DNA of 64,000 nt from Aporrectodea caliginosa (GCA_020284085.1 JACEVL010000493.1:1035001-1099000); one strand, 5' to 3'; shown: positions 13,501 to 24,407, counted from the stretch's first letter. Notes: generated by a model from the sequence alone, not told the origin. A program made the numbers and translations.

Positions 13501-15139
13501 GCAACCGTGGGAGATCATTCTCCCCCATCCCAACCCCCGCCCCATTGGTATATGCCACTGGTCTGGATCAGCACGTTCTTTTCCCAGTGATGTCACATCC
13601 ACCTTTCAAACCACCCAACAACCATTGTCTTTGATGGCACTGGGCCAGGAGCACCTCTGGGTGGACATCTATTAAGGGTGCTATATAAATGACTTGCTCT
13701 TTTCAATGTATGAGTGAATGGCTTCTTTACACAGTAAACGGCTGAGAAGTCGAGACATGCTGGGACTCCTAGGTGATAGGTAAACGAATGAGCAATTAGC
13801 AACTGTACCATCCACTGACTCTGGAGATCAGGTGGAGGTTGGGGTATCTTCTCCTTTATTTACAACTTTGTCTTTGAGCTGAGATGCATGCACTTATGTA
13901 TGTATGCATGTAATATATGTATGTACATGTGTATGTATGTATTTATGTATGAATGTATGTACATGTGTGTATATATGAATGCATGTACATATGCATGTAT
14001 TGTATGTAAATTATGCATGTATAAATACATGCATGTATCTATGTACATATGCATGTCTGTACAAATGTAAGTACGTACAATTGCACATATGTATGCATGT
14101 ACATATGTATGTATGAATGCACATACCCCACATGTGTGCATGTATAAATGTATGTATGAAAGTATGCATGATGTATGCTAACCTCAACATAGCTGTTGAC
14201 TAATCACAAACATTCACAAGTAGAACACATGAAGTGGCCATCGATCACAATCTTCACGACGTGAAACTACTCGTGAATGCTTCAGGACGGTTCATCAATA
14301 ATTTAAGTAACATAACAAATATGGAGATTTATGTTAATTCAAATTCAATGTCACAAGATACTTCCTGATTTGAAAGACTCTTGACCTAGGGACTTTGATC
14401 ATAGATGTTGACTAAGATCGTAAACAATACAGTTAAAGTGGTAATAATTTAAATGATCTTCATTAATATTGCTGACCCGGAGGCAGTTTTATTGAAAATC
14501 GTGGTGCATCTCTCCTTCTCTGTATCTTTCTATAGATCTGTCTCTGCCTGTGTCTCTCTTGCTTTCTCTTCCTTTCCTCTCCTACTCTGTCCCCTTGCCC
14601 TTCCCTCCCTCTCTGTCTCTGCCTGTAAGTCTCTCTCTCGCTTTCTCTGTCTGTGTGTGTGTCTCTCTCTCTTTCTCTCTCTCTCCCTCTAACTGTATCT
14701 CTTTCTTACAACTATTTATCTTTCAATTTTCACCTCCAATTCCCTGTCTTTTGTTTTCTCCCTCTCTTCATCCATTGTCTTTCACACACTGTATTCATTA
14801 CCGTCTACCTCTTCATTTCTTAACAAATAACACTACAATCCATTACCCAGGGTTCTGCAACCCTCTCCCCAATAAGACCTCCATACAAATCCGAAAGCAA
14901 AACAAACCTCGAACGGTCAAATAGAATTCATCGCCGCTCTGAATGCCGTACGAAGAAAGTGGTCGTTTTTTGTCAAACTCATCCTGTGAACGACTTGTCA
15001 AGATGTAGCTCGACTTGAGTTCTATTTCGTTTTCGTCACAGAATGCTTTTATCATCTTCAGAACAGTCTGAGATGACTCGACCTGCAGTGTGAATCGGCC
15101 CTCAAAGTCCGGCAGTAAGCTGTAAACTACCACTTCCAT
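3301..15139 (-). CDS. Ectonucleoside triphosphate diphosphohydrolase (CD39/ENTPD family) with N-terminal ubiquitin-like domain
   Basis: The product should hydrolyse extracellular nucleoside tri- and diphosphates at the cell surface. I assembled eleven exons, high to low: 15139-14908, 13077-12950, 12040-11917, 11278-11119, 10386-10218, 9748-9500, 7516-7400, 6671-6522, 5245-5129, 4488-4360 and 3522-3301. They sum to 1797 nt, giving 598 residues plus stop. All introns are GT-AG and phases match. Residues 1-77 are ubiquitin-like and residues 89-111 form the first membrane segment. Apyrase regions follow: DAGSSHT (about 126-132), GATAGMR (about 206-212), EEGVFSW with the catalytic Glu (about 254-260), GALDMGGASTQITF (about 293-306) and SYCF plus GAELGW near the end. 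A second membrane segment lies near 555-578, with a short basic tail. CD39-type enzymes are normally about 500 residues; the excess is the ubiquitin-like part. Introns carry SINEs, hAT elements and a piggyBac-like MITE. The NTPDase identity is secure; the paralogue cannot be named. Confidence 0.93.
3752..4068 (-). mobile_element. tRNA-derived SINE, family A, with long (CATA)n tail
   Basis: Same head and body as the copy at 2757, with a tail of about 25 tetranucleotide repeats (3752-3850) and a small extra tagtccc in the head region. It lies in ENTPD intron 10. Confidence 0.85.
4640..4815 (+). mobile_element. tRNA-derived SINE, family D
   Basis: The head acaaatggttagagcacttg is followed by a body with gtgtgaggaccttgagcaaa and cagaaccatcaattgatgct. 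It is related to 34370-34540 (minus) and 50225-50345. It lies between ENTPD exons 10 and 9. Confidence 0.65.
5332..5773. mobile_element. Old hAT MITE in ENTPD intron 8
   Basis: The ends are TAGGGACTGCGAA and, inverted, TAGGGAGATGTGAA. The flanks CTCACTTC (5324-5331) and CTCATTTC (5774-5781) match at seven of eight bases. Subterminal attcg and gaatcg repeats support a transposon. Confidence 0.7.
7617..7838 (+). mobile_element. tRNA-derived SINE, family A
   Basis: The A box is in ggtggtttaggggta and the B box is gggttcgaatcc. The body ends gctataacaagtgctcatac with a short tail. It has the opposite orientation to the other two copies and lies in ENTPD intron 6. Confidence 0.85.
7895..9198. mobile_element. 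hAT element with BED zinc-finger remnant, in ENTPD intron 6
   Basis: The 1304-bp element has terminal repeats TAGGGAATGCAAACCCGGG and its inverse, with a perfect 8-base duplication CTCACAAT at 7887-7894 and 9199-9206. The ends are enriched in aacccgggtt palindromes. It lies between ENTPD exons 7 and 6, with no splice disruption apparent. Confidence 0.92.
8279..8560 (+). pseudogene. N-terminal BED zinc-finger fragment of a hAT transposase
   Basis: From ATG 8279 the frame reads VWDHFVHDSEGQTAQCQLCN, the start of a BED finger: aromatic positions followed by CxxC. A frame break follows and His-containing sequence appears further on (LLKHK), so the finger is probably damaged. The catalytic domain is missing. 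Confidence 0.6.
9940..10096. repeat. Minisatellite in ENTPD intron 5
   Basis: Units based on aatcactctgcaaccagc repeat about eight times with deletions. Confidence 0.8.
10522..10591. repeat. (TAA)n microsatellite
   Basis: About 23 consecutive triplets in ENTPD intron 4. Confidence 0.95.
10950..11040 (+). repeat. LINE/SINE tail repeat (atagcgccatagcttag type)
   Basis: atgacgatttatatagcgcc, then gggcgctgccttgtacat. Related pieces are at 7838-7894 and 20197-20270, each following (ata) or (cata) runs. Confidence 0.4.
11395..11640. repeat. AT-rich degenerate repeat with short telomere-like run
   Basis: Units of aatatgtatatactaactg recur. A run of three TTAGGG-type repeats occurs at about 11516-11533. 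It lies in ENTPD intron 3. Confidence 0.6.
12393..12722. repeat. Minisatellite, 37-base unit
   Basis: About nine copies of a unit starting gtccttaaagacatttcttg and ending agcagcaattaatta, contiguous and without spacers, in ENTPD intron 2. Confidence 0.9.
12807..12933. mobile_element. piggyBac-like MITE next to an ENTPD splice donor
   Basis: The 127-bp sequence is bracketed by TTAA at 12803-12806 and 12934-12937. The ends read CCATTTAATG and, inverted, CCCTTTAGTG, fitting piggyBac-type termini. The right end is 12 bases from the exon 2 donor at 12949. Confidence 0.6.
13161..13560. mobile_element. Small hAT element (CAGTGGCGTATA ends) in ENTPD intron 1
   Basis: The ends are CAGTGGCGTATA and TATATGCCACTG, flanked by the exact 8-base duplication GTCTGGAT (13153-13160 and 13561-13568). 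Most of the interior is a LINE 3' fragment, so the element either received an insertion or captured that piece. Confidence 0.88.
13205..13481 (-). mobile_element. 3' end of a CR1/L2-like LINE inside the hAT element
   Basis: The minus-strand frame ends FEVAGPAEWNSLPEPIRRSS and FKSKLKTYLFSK, the conserved C-terminus of CR1/L2/Jockey-group ORF2 proteins. It is followed by a short 3' UTR ending in attgtattgtaa repeats. Confidence 0.75.
13885..14170. repeat. Degenerate (TGTA/TGCA)n microsatellite
   Basis: Mixed atgtatgtacatatgcatg-type tetranucleotides in ENTPD intron 1. Confidence 0.85.
14505..14790. repeat. Pyrimidine-rich tract
   Basis: Ctctct and tctctgtctctg runs on the plus strand (purine-rich on the ENTPD sense strand), about 120 bp inside intron 1 from the exon 1 donor. 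Confidence 0.8.
14908..15139 (-). CDS. First ENTPD exon: ubiquitin-like domain
   Basis: This exon encodes 77 residues plus one base. The chain starts MEVVVYSLLPDFEGRFTLQV and ends RPLSSYGIQSGDEFYLTVRG, a ubiquitin-like pattern: two N-terminal beta strands, a helix, and an LSxYxIQ-type segment before the last strand. No C-terminal Gly-Gly is left exposed, so conjugation is not expected. The ATG sits in a strong context (gcaccATGG). The donor is GAG|GTTTGT, the same donor hexamer used by STARD7 exon 3 in this window, and it joins the NTPDase membrane exon in phase. If unspliced, the frame would run about 21 more codons and stop, so a separate small ubiquitin-like protein is the alternative. Confidence 0.7.
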
Positions 15140-15507
15140 GGTGCGACTTTTGTAGATGATCGCCAAATGTGAATATTTTAACAGAAAATCTCTCCGTTGA
15201 CTTTGTCAATTTTATGTGCCTTGACTTCTCCACATAACCCAATTTAATCTAACACCATCTGCAGTATCGGGAAAATTTTCTAAGTTTTATGAAGTGCACA
15301 GTTTACTTCATAATTTAACGTCAAGACTCATCTTAGAGTTGTTTCCCACTTCAAAGTCAATGCTTGGAACTTGTTTTCGTTTATTTTGAGTTTCTTATCA
15401 TCTTTTTCATTTGCTGATTCAAACTCTTGGCAGTTCACGACCATAATCCGACCTCTAAAAGCAAACCGTTCAAATGCATATCAGGTAAGTTAAAAGACAG
15501 ATGAAAC

Positions 15508-15964
15508 TAGGGATGTTAAACGATACTCGGAAATCCGATTATCGGTTTCGAAAACGATAATCGGTTTTCATTATTGACAAACCGATTATCGAATTCTGCC
15601 TCTTATATATAAAACGGAGTCTTCCACAGCCAACGAGGTAATAGTGGAACCCCCCACAGCGATGTATTATTGTCTGTTATATATAAACGGATACTTCCAC
15701 AGCCAACGAGGTAATAGTAGAACCCCCACAGGGACCTATTATTGCCTGTATATAAAGTGGTCTTCCACAGCCAACGAGGTAATAGTAGAACCCCGTACGT
15801 GTATGTACGTTACCGTACATAGCGATTATCGGTTTTCAGTAACTTGCATTATATGATAATATATTAAATTTTCTATGAAGGCCAATAAAAAACGATAATC
15901 GGTTTAAAATCGGATTTCTAAAACCGATAATCGGTTTGCCAAAAAACCGATATTAACAACCCTA
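15508..15964. mobile_element. hAT MITE with internal tandem repeats
   Basis: The termini are TAGGGATGTTAA and TTAACAACCCTA with exact 8-base duplication GATGAAAC (15500-15507 and 15965-15972). The subterminal parts are rich in cgataatcggttt, and the middle holds three or four copies of a unit containing acagccaacgaggtaatagt. It lies in the ENTPD-STARD7 spacer. Confidence 0.9.
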
Positions 15965-16183
15965 GATGAAACCAATAACCATCAAAATACTCCAACAAAA
16001 GAGAAACTCCTTGGCACAAAACAATTTTTTCCAATTTATCAAAACAACTTAAAACCAGTTTTTACTTGAATAATTTAGTGTAACAGTCATGCTGCACCCT
16101 ACTTACACTCTCCTACAAATACGATTAAAAAATTTAAGTTAAAACTGTCAACACACTTAAATGACATTAAATAAAGTTTACGA

Positions 16184-16555
16184 TTGCTTAAAGGCTCTGC
16201 CCGTATCGCCCTCAAAATCTCCCTCCTATTGCATCACATCCACTCTGAAAGCTCTCCCTCATACATGGCATCCATGGTTATGCCATGTTCTGTTTCCACT
16301 ACTAGAGGACTCCGATCGTCCATGAGAGGGATTTTACCGTACTTAGCAAAACCAGAAGTTTGGAAATCGTGCTTCCTCGGTCGCAGGACCCTTAGAATGG
16401 AACAGTCTTCCAACTTCAGTTCGCCAGTGCACATCTATTGCTAAATTTAAATCAAAATTAAAAACTCATCTATTCACATTGCACTATGACTAGGAAGGCA
16501 GCGAAACGCGCTCTCGTGCAAGACCTGTCTTGTTAAAGCGCTCTATAAATTTTCA
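16184..16555 (+). mobile_element. 3' end of a CR1/L2-like LINE
   Basis: Broken frames encode LKISLLLHHIHSESSPSYM, then EWNSLPTSVRQCTSIAKFKS and LKTHLFTLHYD, the typical ORF2 end, followed by a short 3' UTR with gcgctctataaatt. It lies in the ENTPD-STARD7 spacer. Confidence 0.7.
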
Positions 16556-16559
16556 TTTG

Positions 16560-18138
16560 TAATTACCAAATGTTAGCATTACAGACGACGTAAACCTACA
16601 TTACACTCTTTAGTCTTGCGTGATTTATACATGAAATAAAATACTCTGCAGGTCATCAACTCATCATATCACTCAAGCACTACCCAATATAATCACTTCT
16701 AAAGCGCCACAGTATCACTGCTCAAGGTCGTCTACAATTCGTCCGGTAAAATAACAAGCTTCTTGCGGATTATTTCGAAGACAACAAATATTAATGAAAA
16801 CTACGCTAGCACCTCTGATTTTTAATAAATAAACCAAAAAACGTATTTACACGAATAATTGTTAAATTTTGAAGCTCAACATCCTCGTCCACCTTGTTTA
16901 CCTGGAACTTTTATAGCGCTGCCATTTTGTACTGCCTCCCACAGCGCCCTCTAGCCAACGCTGCCAGAACCAGAACCGTCTACCTGAGTCTATTACTCAT
17001 GCATACTGCATAGGGCCTACTGCAAACAAGTTGAAGCGACCTACTATTTTCATGTGTCTGTTTTGTCTATACAGACAATAAAACTACTGGTGTAGAACCG
17101 TTACGTTAAATCTACTGAACTTGACAGTGCAGATTTTTCAATGAAGTGAGCAATTCGATGAATCAGCCTCGGTCTCCTACGAAATCAAACGCTACAGCCT
17201 TAGAGAGAACTGCGCCATTCTAAGCTGTAGAGTCTACAGTGTAGAGCCATTGAAGGCATGTGATCGTTGTTTGCCATTCAATTTCACGCGCCCATGAGCA
17301 ATTGCGATGAGTGTATCCTGTTATAAAGTGACAGTGATGGAGCAGTGTGAATGAAACGAACTATAAATGCTGTTTTATTATCATTGTATTCAGGCTGGTA
17401 GCTTTGAAAGTGCCTTTTATGCGAGCTAGGTGCTTGACCAGTGCTGCTCACAGTTTCGCTGAACTGTACGATCTACTCTGAATCACAATCGCACACTAGT
17501 CTTGTTGAATTGCCAACAATTACACTGCACTGCAGTAGAGAATTAGCTTAACCACATATACATAGTTCGTATCGTAATCGTAATATAGAAATTTCTACAA
17601 CGCCCCAAAAAGTGAAGTAACAGATGTAAATGTATACCTACAGGTAGGCCTGGTGGACGTTTTCATATAGCGACCGCATGGCCTCGATCGACCCTGCTCA
17701 TAAATGCTCATATAGGCCTACGCGATGGCGTACGTCGATCTGGATCGAAGGACCCGAAAGTACTATAGGCCTACATTTGTCGAACCCTTTAATTTTATTC
17801 ATCCCATAGCTAACTGAGCCAGATGCCACCAGTGGCCCGGCGGGAGAGGTCTGACTTTGATCTAACTTGGATCAAAGTCCAATTTATTAAAGATACGGAG
17901 AGCCTGAGTATTAAGCTGCAGATACAGGTAGAAATTAAAATAGTTAAAGCACGTACCGTAATGGTCACCGGCGACTCACCGCAGCAACACCGGCGCCCTC
18001 TCTCCATGAAATTAAATCAGCCTCAACTTCAGCTGGTTTAATCTCAAAAGCAGAGCGTATTGTTCCGTAATACTAACGAGGTAAATGGAAAGGCGATTTT
18101 ATGTTGATGTAATCTCACAATGAGACATAGCGAACTTG
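16560..18138. other. Spacer between divergent ENTPD and STARD7
   Basis: The head-to-head spacer probably holds both promoters. It contains gccattttgtac (a YY1-like core) near 16921 and a gcgccctctag string at about 16945. It has no clear CpG island and no coding frame. Confidence 0.4.
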
Positions 18139-18375
18139 GGGGCCCGATAGCACATTGGATAACATCTGGCACAGAGACCGAGAGGTACCGAGTTCGAGCC
18201 CCCGTTGCATGGGCGGATATGCTTTGTAGGCTGCTATTAGCGCCGTTGTATTGCAGGCTGTCTGTTCTGTTAGTAGTTAAGATTTAAATTGCATAACATG
18301 TAAATGTACAGCGCAGTGCGTTTGTCAGGCGCTTCAATAAAGAAAAGATTATTATTTTATTATTATTATTATTAT
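18139..18375 (+). mobile_element. tRNA-derived SINE, family B (ATT tail)
   Basis: The head begins gggcccgatagcacattgg, has B box gagttcgagccc, and a 3' part with gcgcagtgcgtttgtcaggcg before (att)n. It sits about 180 bp upstream of the STARD7 start codon, so it may overlap the promoter. Confidence 0.85.
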
Positions 18376-18557
18376 TATACTATTTTCGGCCTTTGTTGAC
18401 AAGATTTGCTTACTTGCTTGAAATGCCCGTGGCCGTGGTGATCTTCGTTTTGATTGGTTCGTTTTAAACTTCCGGTTTGCTGAATCTCCTGGGAGACCCT
18501 GTGGTAACCGCCGCATGATGAAGAAATCGGTGGATATCTACTGGACTTAAGTACACA

Positions 18558-21500
18558 ATGGCGTACAACGTTTTACAGACGTCCCTCTATTCGTCTCGTG
18601 GCATTTTATTAAGTACCATCAATTCCGGGTCGAAATTTGAGACTTTTAGACGCGGGACTGTTGATCCGCGTTCCCCACTGGGACGATGTATATCGTCTTA
18701 TTGCCGTCGAAAGTTTAACCTTCACCTTCTGCGTCCATCGAAGGGACTTTTTCCAGGTGTTAGGCTGTCGTCCCTCTGGCAAATACTCAACCAGTTGCGG
18801 TCGTCTGTGAATGCCAAGCTTCTGGTGTTGTCCGTGCTGTTTGGTCGACAGTTTAATGCCATTGCTGCCCAGCGTATCCGCCGAGCCGTTCAGATAATCG
18901 ATCTTTACAACAACCTCGGATATGACCGACGCATGGTCCGTAATATTGTGGAGAAGATCGGAGGTGCATTTCCCAGGAAGTTGGGAAATCGACCTTTAGG
19001 GCTTCTGCTTGGTGCGGCGTTTTTCTCATGGGATAAGGAAAGAATTTCAGAGGATGAATTGACAAAGTTGGTCCAATTGATTTTTGTCTAATTTTCACTA
19101 ATAAGATCCAACCACGTTGTTATATAGCCTATCTCCGTCTCAGTAATATTGCGTTTTAGGCCCAGATTGTTTTCACAGATCTAGTAAACAAGAACTCCTA
19201 GTAAACAAGAACTCCCAGGCTTTAATTGACAGACTTCCATTAGAAAGTAAATATATGAGGAATAATCTCATTTTTGTGTCCCAAATTATTCAACCATTAT
19301 AACCTATCATTTCATCGTCCTAATTGAAAAATACAAACGTACTTTTACGAAATGAGTGTACCATTAGTTTTATAATGCATTAAAAATGATGTTTTGACAA
19401 CTGAAATTGTTATTTAAGTGTCTATGAATAAGCTGGTTCCTGCAACTTTACTTTTGTGGGGGCTTCAGAAATTTTGAATTTACGATTACGATTTACGATT
19501 TATCTAGAATGTCTTTACCACAACAAATGACCATTGGAAATGCTATTTATTAACTGAAGAAGAGACCAAAGCAAAGTCTGTGACTACCAGCTTTAACTTC
19601 CTATTATTTATGTTTCTTCCTACAAAAGTTTGTTTTTAGATGTTTCATGCTTAACATTGAATAACATTGAAATATCGTTGAAATTAATTTGGCCGCTGAA
19701 GACCACAGATACAATGGGTGAATAATTTGGAATGGTAAAACAATAGATTACCTGAGAAAGTATACAGTGGGAAGAAAATATACATAGGAGATAGCATACA
19801 CTAGTAATTAAAATGGACTCGTACAAGTAAACAACAGAGTAAGAATAATTTCTTGTATCTGTGGTCTTGTGGTAATATTTCTCATAGGTGTGCTCTCCAT
19901 TTTCTATGTCTACACTAGTCTGGGTAGTTCTTGTTATAGGTTCAAATTTCTTATGTAATTTATTTTGACTGCAGGGTGGCCGACGAAATAGCCTACGTCC
20001 AGCGCACAAAAACTGGACAGTGCGTCGACGAGGGTGGTAACCACTTCACAGAATGGGAGAAGGTGATCGACAGAGGCTCTCTGACCCTCTGGCGTAAACC
20101 ACTTCCTAACAGTTACCTGTACGAGTACAAAGGTAAGCCAACCTGTAGGAATATAAAGATGGAATCTTTAATTGAGTGTATAATTATAAAAGCAATAATA
20201 TGATGATTTGTATAGCACCGTAGTTCGATCGAGGCCGAAGGAAAGGGCACTGTACATGAGTTCAAAAGTAAAAAATGGCAGTCCTATCTATGATTGTTTA
20301 AAAAGATAAGCCTTGAGCTGTGATTTAAATGTCTCCAGAGATGGCACATTCTTCACTTGGTATATATCTATGTATCAAGAAACTCAATATATCATATTTT
20401 TAAGTATCTCACAAAAGCGATTGAGTTTTTGGTAAAGTTTGGTCCACATGTTATTGAAAGAGTTTTCACTGCAAAACGTTGAATATTCTAAAGTCAATCA
20501 GTGAATGTATGTTAAATACAGCAAGCGATATGATTGATTGTTTATGATACTTATCAAGCAATCAAAAATTAGAATTTGGTATAGGTGTAGATTTTCGTGA
20601 TGGTCTAGTGGTTTGCGTGAGCTGCACTGTCAGCCCCGAGGTCAGGGGTTCCATTCGCTGCCAGGATAGAAAGATATTTGAAGATTTTTGTTCAGTTGGT
20701 GCCTCATATAAAATGTGTACACTGACTGTACACTGTCAGTGTGGGGCTCAGAAGTGAAAGGAGAAGATTGGTGACCTTCTGTTGTATTCTGAGGCTGAAG
20801 AAAATTCGTGTCTATGACTGCTTATATTGGGTTAGCTTAAGAGCTGCAGAAAAGTTAGTAGCACAATTACTTCAATTCATGTCAATATTTATTTCTTATT
20901 TAAAATTGAAATGTTTTTGTTTTGCTGTAGTTTATGGCACTTACCATGATCTTCCGGCTCGTGCTTTCTTCGCTGTTCAGGTTTGTTTATCGTAGATGGA
21001 TCCTTTGTCTTAGAATGGATAAAATGTTCTAGAGTGGATATTTTAAATTGGAATGGATCCATTGTTCTAGAATGGGTGAACTGCTCTAGAATGGGTGAAC
21101 TGTTCTAGAATGGGTGAACTGTTCTAGAATGGGTGAACTGTTCTAGAATGGGTGAACTGTTCTACAATGGATGCTTTGTTTGAGAATTTATATTTTGCCT
21201 GAAAAAAATGGTTCAAATGTTCTAGAGGGAATATTCTGCTTTGAAATGGATACTTCTTCTAGACTGGGTCCTTTGTTCTATAACAGATATTTAGTTTTTG
21301 AACAGATGGTGTGTTCTAGGGTGGATATTTTGAGTTGGACTGGATGTTGTTTGGTTTTAGGTGGATCTGGAATTTCGAAAGCATTGGGACAAGTTGGTCA
21401 TCAGTCTGGACGTTGTGGATCGGGAAGAGGACACAGGATCTGAAGTGGTGCACTGGATCATGCACTATCCTGTAAGACAGAAATGGAATTCTCTTTCTAA

Positions 21501-24193
21501 AACAATCAACAATGGAACCTCATTGTACTTGGGAACTGTAGCAATGAGCATGTTATCATGAATGAGCTTTTGGTTTCTGGACCTAGATTTTCTAACTCTC
21601 CCTGTATCTGTCCAGTCTGCTCAGTCGCTTATATCATTTCGTTCTCAACTTAAAACTTCCTCTTTCAAGATCTTATATTTAGTTGATTTAATATGGTTTG
21701 GTTTTGGTATGCTTGATTATGTGACAATTCTCGGGTCATTTCTTTGTGTTCGTGATTGATTTGGTGATTGATTTAGTTACTGTTTTGATTGTTCTGTGAT
21801 TAATAAGTTTTTGATTGTTCTGTGATTGAGTCAGTTTTTGCTGTTACAGTATCCGATGTACAGTCGTGAATATATCTACATGCGAAAGTACAAGGTGAGC
21901 TCGGCATTTTGATTCTTAAATCAAATGATTGTCAAACGTTGCATGGTAAGGTAAAACTAGAAATCGATTTGTAACTGTTTCTTCTGTCTTTAAACTCAGT
22001 AATGGAACGTCTGTAAATTTTGCAACGTTTTTTATGCAGCTGAAATGTTATTGTAGCAGTGCTTTTATCTGTTTAGTTTGTCATATTGCTGTGTTAATAG
22101 CCATCTTGCTGCTACTATGTTGACAGGAGCCCATAATTATTTGGGGCATATGATAATATTTATTCCTTTTAATGAAGCGACTGACAAATGCACTGCGCTG
22201 TACGTGTTATGATGATTAAACAGTTCACAAGAACACAAATTACAGAAGACATAAATCAACAAAGTTGCAGCCATGCAAGGTGCAAGCTCATTGTACTTTT
22301 GCTGCAACTTAGGGAATGAAGGCATGAGCTAAACCCAGGGAGCCTTTTGGGAATGGAACCGGGTCCGTGAAAACTTCAGGCAAGAGTGTTTTCCGTTATA
22401 CTATCCCCCTCCCATATTCTTTACGTTGGGGTCGGCAGCCCTGTGTATCCCATTCAGTTGTGTAACATGTGTCGTCATCATCATTATCATTTGGCGGCAG
22501 TTGGTTTGAATAAATGATCTCCATTGTCCTCGGTCATTTGTCAAGTTCACTTCTCCCCTTGGTGTTAGTCCAAGTGATGTTTTGTCCTCATTTATGTTAT
22601 CTATCCAGCATAGTCTTGTTCTGTCTTTGTTTCTTTTCCCTTCAAATCTTGCATGTAGGGCATTGTGTGGGATTTGGTCAACTGGCATTCTATGTATTAT
22701 TATTCTTAAATAGGGATCGATAAAAGATACAGGTATGAATGAATGGATGACATTAAGTGTGCTTTAATTAAAAAAATTTTGCATGCAAAATTTAATAAAA
22801 TTAATAATTCAGTATAATTAATTGAATTAATAATTTAATATAATTTTATACAGACAGAACTGAGCTTAAGCAGTTCATACAATGAGACAAATAGGTGAGA
22901 AGGTCTTCAGCCGTTTTCTGGTGAGGAGCACCTCTGAGTAGATATATTGAAAGGGGCTATATCAAGTTTTTTTGATTGATTGATTGATTGGTTTTAAAGG
23001 TTGACCACGAGAAGAAGTTGATGGTCATCGTGAATCGAAGCACTGACCATCCGTTACGACCGGTCACCAACAAATACGTCCGAGTCGACACGTACATGTC
23101 ACAGATGGTCATCAAGCCTCACACATCGTTCGACGAGGTTGGAAGAATTTTTTATCTGCACTGTATGCCCATAGCAACACAAGGTATAGGCCTGAGAGTT
23201 TAGGCTGCTCTGCGTCTTAGCATTCCTACATTGCCATTTAAGTACCACACGAAAATGCTGCTTGCTAGCCTCAGTTGTTAGACCGGTAGTTCTAATGAAA
23301 GGTGAGTTTGTCTGTATGCAATTGATACTAGTGTAGCGGAAGAAAGCCTCCACTGGTGATCTCTTGCACACTTGTAAGGACCCACTTGGATATCTAACTG
23401 CATCTTCTCCTGGCGGCTGATTATCCACACCTTAGATTCACATTTTCGTGTGACCGTGCGCGAGTACAAATTTAATTAATAATAATAATAGCTATTTTGA
23501 AATATTTGTAGAATGGCTTTGATTATGTGCTGACTTATTACGATGATCCAAAAGCGGCTTTCCCATCAGTGGCTTACAACTGGATGGCTAACACTGGTAA
23601 GCATTATATCACTGGCTTATCATTTCTTTAGCTGCCTTATCATTTGATTTTGTATAACACAGTGAGCTATCACTGGCTAATCATTTAATTACTTGGTAAA
23701 CACAGATAAGCATAACCACTTTTTCGTGTGGAAATCCCACGATTAGAGGTGTCAGATGGGGTAATTGCCTGTTAGCAGAAACACTTACAAAATATTAGTA
23801 ATAATAAATAATACTAACACCCCGGCTGCTACTCGTGTTAAGCTTAAGGTCTAATTTTTCTTCTTCCTGACGAAAAAATGTCATATGCAAGAACTAAAGA
23901 AAGAATAAGTTAATTTTTCTCTTGCAGTACTCTGAAATGATGTTTGAAACTTGACTACTTCACACAGTATCTTACACGAAATGTAGTAAAGTAATATTAT
24001 TAGTGTGTTATCGTAACCTTCAAATAATACTTTACGCTGTGTAAGATTTGTGTAATCTGTAGACTTTGTTTTCCCATCAGGTGTTCCAGATTTCGTCGAG
24101 AAGTTGCACACGGCCGCGATGATGTTGCACGATCGCAAGAAGGGAGCGCACAAGGACGAACCAAGTCAGGAAAAAGACCGCATTCCTATGTGA
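18558..24193 (+). CDS. STARD7: StAR-related lipid transfer protein 7 (STARD7-like)
   Basis: STARD7 is known in mammals to carry phosphatidylcholine to mitochondria. The eight exons are 18558-19066, 19975-20132, 20931-20980, 21361-21471, 21850-21894, 23000-23137, 23512-23596 and 24081-24193, 1209 nt in all (402 residues). Residues 1-30 are Arg-containing and almost free of acidic residues, like a mitochondrial presequence. A conserved N-terminal block ends near FSWDKERISEDELTK. The START domain runs from about residue 185 to 375, with diagnostic matches such as EFRKHWDKLVI, HYPYPMYSREYIYMRKY, VRVDTYMSQMVIKPH and GVPDFVEKLH. Phases agree at every junction. The first donor, AAA|GTTGGT, is weak but is the only phase-compatible site seen. 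A polyadenylation signal AATAAA lies at 24408. The start codon context (acaATGG) is good. Intron 3 has a 20-base minisatellite, intron 4 a LINE remnant. Confidence 0.93.
20598..20770 (+). mobile_element. tRNA-derived SINE, family C
   Basis: The head has gatggtctagtggtttgcgt and B box aggggttccattc. The body contains tgtacactgactgtacactg and ggtgacct. It is related to 31072-31330 and lies in STARD7 intron 2. Confidence 0.7.
21010..21175. repeat. Minisatellite, 20-base unit, STARD7 intron 3
   Basis: Five or more units of gttctagaatgggtgaact, decaying on both sides into related ttctagaatgg-containing strings up to about 21340. Confidence 0.85.
21575..21700 (+). mobile_element. CR1/L2-like LINE remnant in STARD7 intron 4
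   Basis: LPVSVQSAQSLISFRSQLKT followed by SSFKILYL matches the C-terminal WNSLP...FKxxLKT signature. No upstream RT remains. Confidence 0.6.
22401..22690 (-). mobile_element. C-terminal fragment of a non-LTR ORF2
   Basis: The frame contains RTRLCWIDNINEDKTSLGLT and LTNDRGQWRSFIQTNCRQ, like the RxRWxDNI...DRxxWR tail of RTE-related and other APE-type LINEs. It lies in STARD7 intron 5. Confidence 0.65.
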
Positions 24194-24407
24194 ACAACTG
24201 GAGTCAGAAAAAAGCTGGAAAAGCGACCAAAGAACAGAGTCAAACAACGAAGACTGGAAAGGCTGAGCTTGTCATAGCAGAGCAGTTAAGAACTGTGTTG
24301 AAGTGTGACAGTCACGTTTTCCAGTCTCAGAGAAACAATGGCATGTGCTAAGTTTGATTGCTTGGCGCTGCTGATCATGCTTTGTTGCATGTATGTGATA
24401 AAACTTC

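Noticed and set aside
13888..14141. Met/Tyr/Cys- or His-rich small proteins
   Set aside because: Produced by the TGTA/TGCA repeat in both strands.
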